A stretch of 10,237 nt of DNA from Baffinella frigidus (Eukaryota > Cryptophyceae > Cryptomonadales > Baffinellaceae): positions 277,336 through 287,572 of the forward strand of contig MU646339.1 of the NCBI GenBank assembly GCA_026770585.1, in the 5' to 3' direction. The position numbers and the translations under genes were made by a program. Positions 1-5,700 of this stretch are shown piece after piece (positions within the stretch are counted from its first letter, which is position 1; each line of letters opens with the position of its first letter). A model generated the notes under the pieces. It was not told where the DNA came from and made no database searches. It saw only the letters and a program-made list of their open reading frames with translations.

Positions 1-130
1 CACAGTAAACAGGCCCACCTAGGAGCCGCTAATATCATAAAAACGCGGGACGCAGGACAGGGCGGGAGAGGCATGTGTGCCCCCCCCGGCCCCGGGCTGC
101 GAAGTCGGTACACTAACGCACGGCCGCCCC

Positions 131-246
131 TACAGGGGTACCTCGCTCACAAGAAACCGCCTTCCCCTCGGACCCTACAGTAGGCCCATGCCTAGGGCCT
201 ATGTTGGTCCTAGGGGGGAGGGGGGCAGTTTCTTATCCCGTAAGTG
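131..246. mobile_element. Small foldback element, MITE-like
   Basis: Inverted arms AAGAAACCGCC (about 151-161) and GGCAGTTTCTT (about 224-234), with a further inner match GGACC to GGTCC around AGGCCCATGCCTAGGGCC. It starts with TACAGGGGTACCTCGCT, which recurs at 10013-10029 in a similar element. There is no coding capacity. It lies downstream of the MORN-SAM stop codon. Confidence 0.6.
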
Positions 247-348
247 GCCAGCAGGCTCACACGCCCTACCGTAGGGCCCTAGGACCTGCCTAGGACCTCG
301 TGGCGGTCAACTTCGACCGCATGTCAACTTTGACCGCCTGGCCACTTA
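241..348. repeat. Inverted repeat, 11-bp perfect arms
   Basis: TAAGTGGCCAG at 241-251 and CTGGCCACTTA at 338-348. The interior contains GCGGTCAA and GACCGC repeats. It lies just past the stop codon, so it could fold in the 3' end of the transcript. Confidence 0.5.
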
Positions 349-364
349 AGGGTTATGAGCGAGC

Positions 365-418
365 CTACAGCAGCCCCTCGAGAATTTGGACGCGGTGGAC
401 TCTGTGCTCCACGCCGAG
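365..418 (-). CDS. Exon 13 of MORN-SAM gene (SAM end, stop)
   Basis: Acceptor CTTCCGCAG|CTC. Codes [17 protein letters not shown] and then TAG at 367-365. This is the expected last SAM helix (LG(I/V)..G/H R.+IL..(I/L)) and completes the domain in frame with exon 12. The acceptor lies directly against the telomere-like array of intron 12. Confidence 0.82.
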   Translation of the reverse strand, partial: LGVEHRVHRVQILEGLL

Positions 419-2706
419 CTGCGGAAGGGGGGTTGGGGTTTAGGGGTTGGGGTTTAGGGGTTGGGGTGTAGGGTTTAGGGTTTAGGGTGTGGGATGTGGG
501 GTTTGGGGTTTGGGGTTTGGGGTCTGGGGTTTAGGGTTTAGGGTTTAGGGTTTAGGGTTTAGGGTTTAGGGTTTGGGGTTTAGGGTTTAGGGTTTAGCGT
601 GTGGGGTGGATTTTCGGCCCGATTCTGCCCTACGTTCCGCTTTACCTTATCCGGACAAGGAGCTTATCCCGACTTTCCGCGTGACCTTATCCGTAGGAAC
701 CCCCCTCTGCCTCCACGGTATCACCTACCGTAGGGGCTATGGATGATCCAATTCCGGGTTATTCAAGAAACCCCTTTGGAGTCCGCTGTGTTTCCGAGGC
801 GGGCCCGTTCCTGAAGGCTCATGGACTTTTGTATCACTCAACTCAAGGCTCAAGGCTCAAGGCTCAAGGGCCTTATTTAAAACCTGTATCGAGCGTAATA
901 AAGAAGAAGGAGAAGTGCGCTGTGTGGAGGGGCGCGCGCACCTTCGTAAGCGCCAGGTGCAGGAGTCCCACAGGTCGATCGTGCGGCTCAAACTCAGTAC
1001 GCAGGACACGATAGCCTAGGACCCTGCTTTTTTTGTGTGGCCTCTCCTTCACGGTGAAAGAAGGTAGCACCTGCGTAACCGCCATGTGCAGGAGTGGAAA
1101 GGGTGTATACTGGGGATACACTCAGGAAGAAAAGACGAAATAGCCTTCACGTTTAAAAACACTTTTAAGGTCACAAAGTTGACTAAAAATCAGACTCGCA
1201 CCTGCGTGAGCGCCATGTCGTCGAGGTCGGACAGCTTCGCGCCGTCGAGCGCCTCGCGTCGGAACAGGTTCACGTACAGCGCGAGCCCTTTTGCCGTTAG
1301 TGCCTCGCACACCTGGTTGGTGCCGCACACCCAGCATGTCAACTTAGGAATAGTCCGCCACTGAGGAAAAGCCAGCCACGCGGACTGAGGAGAGAGCCCC
1401 TGGCGGTCAACGCCTCGCACACCTGGACCAGAGTTTAGGGTTTAGAGTTTAGAGTTTGGGGTTTAAGGTTTAGGGTTTAGGGTTTAGGGTGCCGTTCGGG
1501 ATTAGGGTTTAGGGTGCCATCTCTCCCCCCTCGGCGGATGAAACACCTCTTTTAAAACCCGGGGAGCTGTACAAGTGAGGAAGTGTAGTAACTTTCATAC
1601 GTTTGGTCACGTATCGCCCCGCTTTTCGGGGCGACACGTGACTAACTCCGTACCAAACGCCTACAATCGACATTTTTAAAAGGGTGCGTGGGTAGCCACG
1701 TGCGGTCAGGCGTTTTGCGCGCTCTCACCTCGCCCCCTTCCGCGTCCAGCTGACGACCTATCCTTCCAACTGGTCTTCCGACTGACGCCGTAACTTTCCA
1801 ATCGACGCCCTATCCTCCCAACCGACGCCCTATCCTCCCAACCTCCCCCCTTGCTGGCGGGGTTCTAGAAGGATGTTCCGCACCTCGTGGAGCATCTCCC
1901 CGCGCCGCGGGATCTCGCCCCCCTCCGCGCCCAACCAACGCCCTATCCTTCCAACCGACGCCCTATCCTTCCAACTGACGCCCTATCCTCCCAACCGACG
2001 CCCTATCCTCCCAACCCCCCCCTTTGCTGGTGGGGTTCTAGAAAGATGTTCCGCACCTCGTCCAGCGACATCTCGCGCAGCGTCGTCTCGCGCAGCATCT
2101 CGCCGTGCCGCGGGATCTCGTCCCCCTCGGCTCCGTCCCCGCTCCCCGCGCCCCTGCACGAACGAAAACGTCGTTATTCGCCATTACCTTAAGTTAACGG
2201 AGGTTCCACTTTTGCTTTGAGACGTTCACTCTCGACTGTTGTCGCGGTGGGCAGCGCTCTTGCTCCACGCGCCCCATGCATGAAAGAAAACGTCGTTATT
2301 CACCGTTGCCAATGCGCGCATGCACGAAAGAAAACGTCGTTCATTCACCCGCGGAAGTCAGTACCAATGATGATGCTGTGCTTACTGGAACACGCACACA
2401 CAGATCTTACTGACACACACACACACACACACACACACAGATCTTACTGGCACGCGCGCGCGCGCGCACACACACACACACAGCTCCCCGCGCCTCTGCA
2501 CGAAAGAAAACGTCGTCCATTCACTCGCGGAAGGCAGTACCAATGATGATACTGTGCTTACCGGTACACACACACAGGTCGCACCGGCAAACACACACAC
2601 ACGCATAGATCTTACTGGCACACACACACTCACACACTCACACACATACACACACACACACACGCACAAACACACACACAAACACACACACACACACGCA
2701 CGCACG

Positions 2707-2737
<31 letters not shown>

Positions 2738-5700
2738 GTACGCACACACACACGTACGCAAACACACACGTACGCACACACACACACACACACACAGTTC
2801 CCCGTGCCCCTACGCGCAGCGGAGAGGAGACCACTGTCGAGCGGGTAAGGAACATTTTAAAAGTCCAGGCCCGGAATCCGGACCTGGGTTCAGGTACAAA
2901 TCTTTAAAACCCTCATGTTGTACCCGTCCCGTCCCGCTCGAGAGCGGTAAGGCGGCGCGGGACCAGCGCAGGAGAACGACAGATAGGGTTGCTTGCAGGA
3001 AAAGGTGCCTTCATCGAGAGGGGAGCATGCGACGCCAGAGGGCTCGAGGGAAACCGACGCCTTATCCACGCCAGATCTGGCGTCGTTGACTTCAGTATGC
3101 AGGGGAATTCCCTTGAAATATGTCGAAAGTGGATATTTCGAGCCCTCTGGCGTGCCGCGCCCGGAGGCGGACGACTACGGTCCATCTAAGAGCCTTTGGC
3201 TAAATGCATTGGACAAAGCTGATCATGTCCGAGATATTGATTGTGATTCGACAACTACAATTCAAAAGGTGAATAGACGGACATAGACCCCCAAAATAGA
3301 CTTGCTCGTCGCCAAAACTCAGTTTTGGGCCCGTGATGAGGAACGGCCAGGACGTGCCAAGTATTGATCCCGTCAATCGTTACTGGAGCCATTGGATTCT
3401 CGTAGCGTCGCGGGTGGGGACGGGCGGGGACCTGCTCGCGCTCGCCACTAGCCGCTCCGCGCCCCCGTGGCGCTCCAGCTCCAAGTGCAGATCCTGCACC
3501 TGTTCCGCGGGAAGAAGCGAGAGGATAGGGCGTCAGTTGGAAGGATAGGGCGTCAGTTGGAAGACCAGTTGGAAGGATAGGGCGTCAGTTGGAAGGATAG
3601 GGCGTCAGTTGAAACACCAGGTGGAAGGACAGGGCGTCAGTTGGAAGGAAAGTTGGAAGGATAGGGCGTCAGTTGGGGGCGGCTTCACGGTGTTCCAGGA
3701 ATCAACCAACAGCTCGAAGTGCAGACCCTGCACCTGTTCCGCGGGCAGCCGCGCGAGGATAGGGCGTCAGTTGGAAGGATAGGGCGTCACTTGGAAGGAT
3801 AGGGCGTCAGTTGGAAGGATAGGGCGTCAGTTGGAAGGATATGGCGTCAGTTGGAAGGATATGAAAGGATAGGGCGTCAGTTGGGAGGACCTGCTTCGCG
3901 AGGCTCGAGCGGATTGCGCGCAGCCGCGCCATGTGCCCCGAGTTGAGCCGCTCGCCGGCGCCGCCCATGGACGGCGGCGCATCAAGGAGCGGCACGCGCT
4001 CCCCCTCCGTGCTCGCCGGCCCCGCCATGCTCGTGGTATCCGACGCCGGCGCGTCCCCCTCGTCGTCGAGCAGCGCGTGGAGCTCCTCCATCTCGGCGAG
4101 CCCCTGGTGCAGCTGGACGGCCACCGATTGCAGCGAGCGGAACATGTCTGTGGATTGCTCCGCGCTGCGCCCGACGTCCACGCTCGCCGAGTTGGCTCCG
4201 CCGACAAACTCCCCGCGCCCCCCCGCCGCCGGCCCCGACCGCGCCGCGCTCCCCACCTTGCTCGCCGGGCCCGTGGCGCCCGACACCTGCGCGGCGCCCG
4301 CGGGTGCCACGTCCTCATCGCCCTCCCGCTCCTTGGCCGCCGCCGGCCCGGAGGACGGGAGGGCGCGCGCCGCGGGCGAGTAGTGCTCGACCTTGTGCTC
4401 GTGGCGCCACACGTGCGCGTCCTCCCAGAGCTTCTGGAGGGTCGTGTCTGTGTCGAGCCCGATGCGCGGCTGCACCTCGGTGGTCGAGACGTAGGATGAG
4501 AAGATGATGGTACACGCGTGCCGGCAGGGCAGGTTGTCTGCCCATTGCCCCTCGAGCATTACCTGGTGGGGGGGTTGGGATTTAGGGTTTAGGGTTTAGG
4601 GATCAGGGTTTAGGGTTTAGGGTTTGGGATTTAGGGATCGCGTGGAACGCCGGCCTGGGTTCAGAGTTAAGGGTTGAGGGTTTGGGGTTTAGTGTTTAGT
4701 GTTTAGGGTTTAGGATCTAGGGTCCAGAGTCTAGGATAAAAAAATTAGGGTCTAGGGTTGAGGGTTTGGGTTTAGGGTTGAGGGTTTAGTCACCGTATCG
4801 GGCCACGTCCAGACGCCCTGGCCGTGTTTGAGGTTGTTCTTGCACCAAGGGTGTAGGGTGTAGGGTGTAGGGTGTAGGGTGTAGGGTGTAGGGTGTAGGG
4901 TGTAGGGTGTAGGGTCTAGAAAATACCGTATCAGGCCACGTCCAAACGCCCTGGCCGTGTTTGAGGTTGTTCTTGTACTCGCCGTTGTACTTGCGCCCGT
5001 CTGGCCACGTGTACACTCTGCCGGTGGGGGGCATGGACACACTTGCGTCAGCACCAGACACTTCATCGACACACTGGCGTGTCTCTACGTCCGCCCTGGA
5101 GTTCGTCCGCCCTGGAGTTAACACCCTGGAGTTTCCAAGAGGCGTTTCCGCAGTCGTAACTGCGTTTTGGACACAGTCGCGCGTGGACAAACGCGCTTTG
5201 CAACCACGCACGTCTGCCAACGGCACGGCAGGGGGACGCAGCGAGGAATGTGCGACAGGAAGCAGGAACCCCCCGGCCGGCGCGGGAGTAAGGGAGTACG
5301 CACCCATGCCCGTGCATCGTCAGCGTTGGAGCGGGAAAGAGCCTGGGCTCAGCACATCGGTGTGCCCAGTGAGACTGAGCCAGAGATAGAAACACCGAGG
5401 ACGCACCCATGCCTAATGCCGCAAGCTAACGCCAGCGAGGTACTTACGACCTAGAGGGCACATACCCGTGCCCGTGCATCTTTCCCTTTAGATAGTACCC
5501 CTCGTACCGCCGGCCGTCCGCGTGGGTCAGGTGAGCCCAAATACACCGAACGAGAGCTAGAAAACCAAGGCGCGGGAGCCACCAAGTGGACTACGAACCT
5601 TTCATCAAAAGTCGACTTGCCGTGAGGTGGTTAACTTTAAGAATTTGGCGCACTTTGGTCACGTAACAGCCTGGGTGGGTACGCACCCATGGCCGTGCAT

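Noticed and set aside
427-606. True chromosome-end telomere
   Set aside because: The TTTAGGG arrays are degenerate, short, and have unique gene sequence on both sides; all four lie in introns.
2382-2907. Val/Cys-rich or Thr/His-rich proteins
   Set aside because: They are translations of the CA microsatellite on the two strands.
3513-3888. CRISPR-like array
   Set aside because: The 20-bp units are directly adjacent with no unique spacers; this is a minisatellite in a eukaryotic intron.
3931-4499. Plus-strand genes opposite exon 9
   Set aside because: Two long frames exist but are Pro/Arg/Ala-rich shadows of the GC-rich minus-strand exon 9, which is tied to the MORN array in frame.
5466-5528. 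Ghost exon 7b as a fourteenth MORN exon
   Set aside because: It encodes good MORN sequence, but the acceptor is lost, the nearest AG (CTAG, about 27 nt upstream) is in the wrong phase, and there are about two extra bases at the 5' edge.
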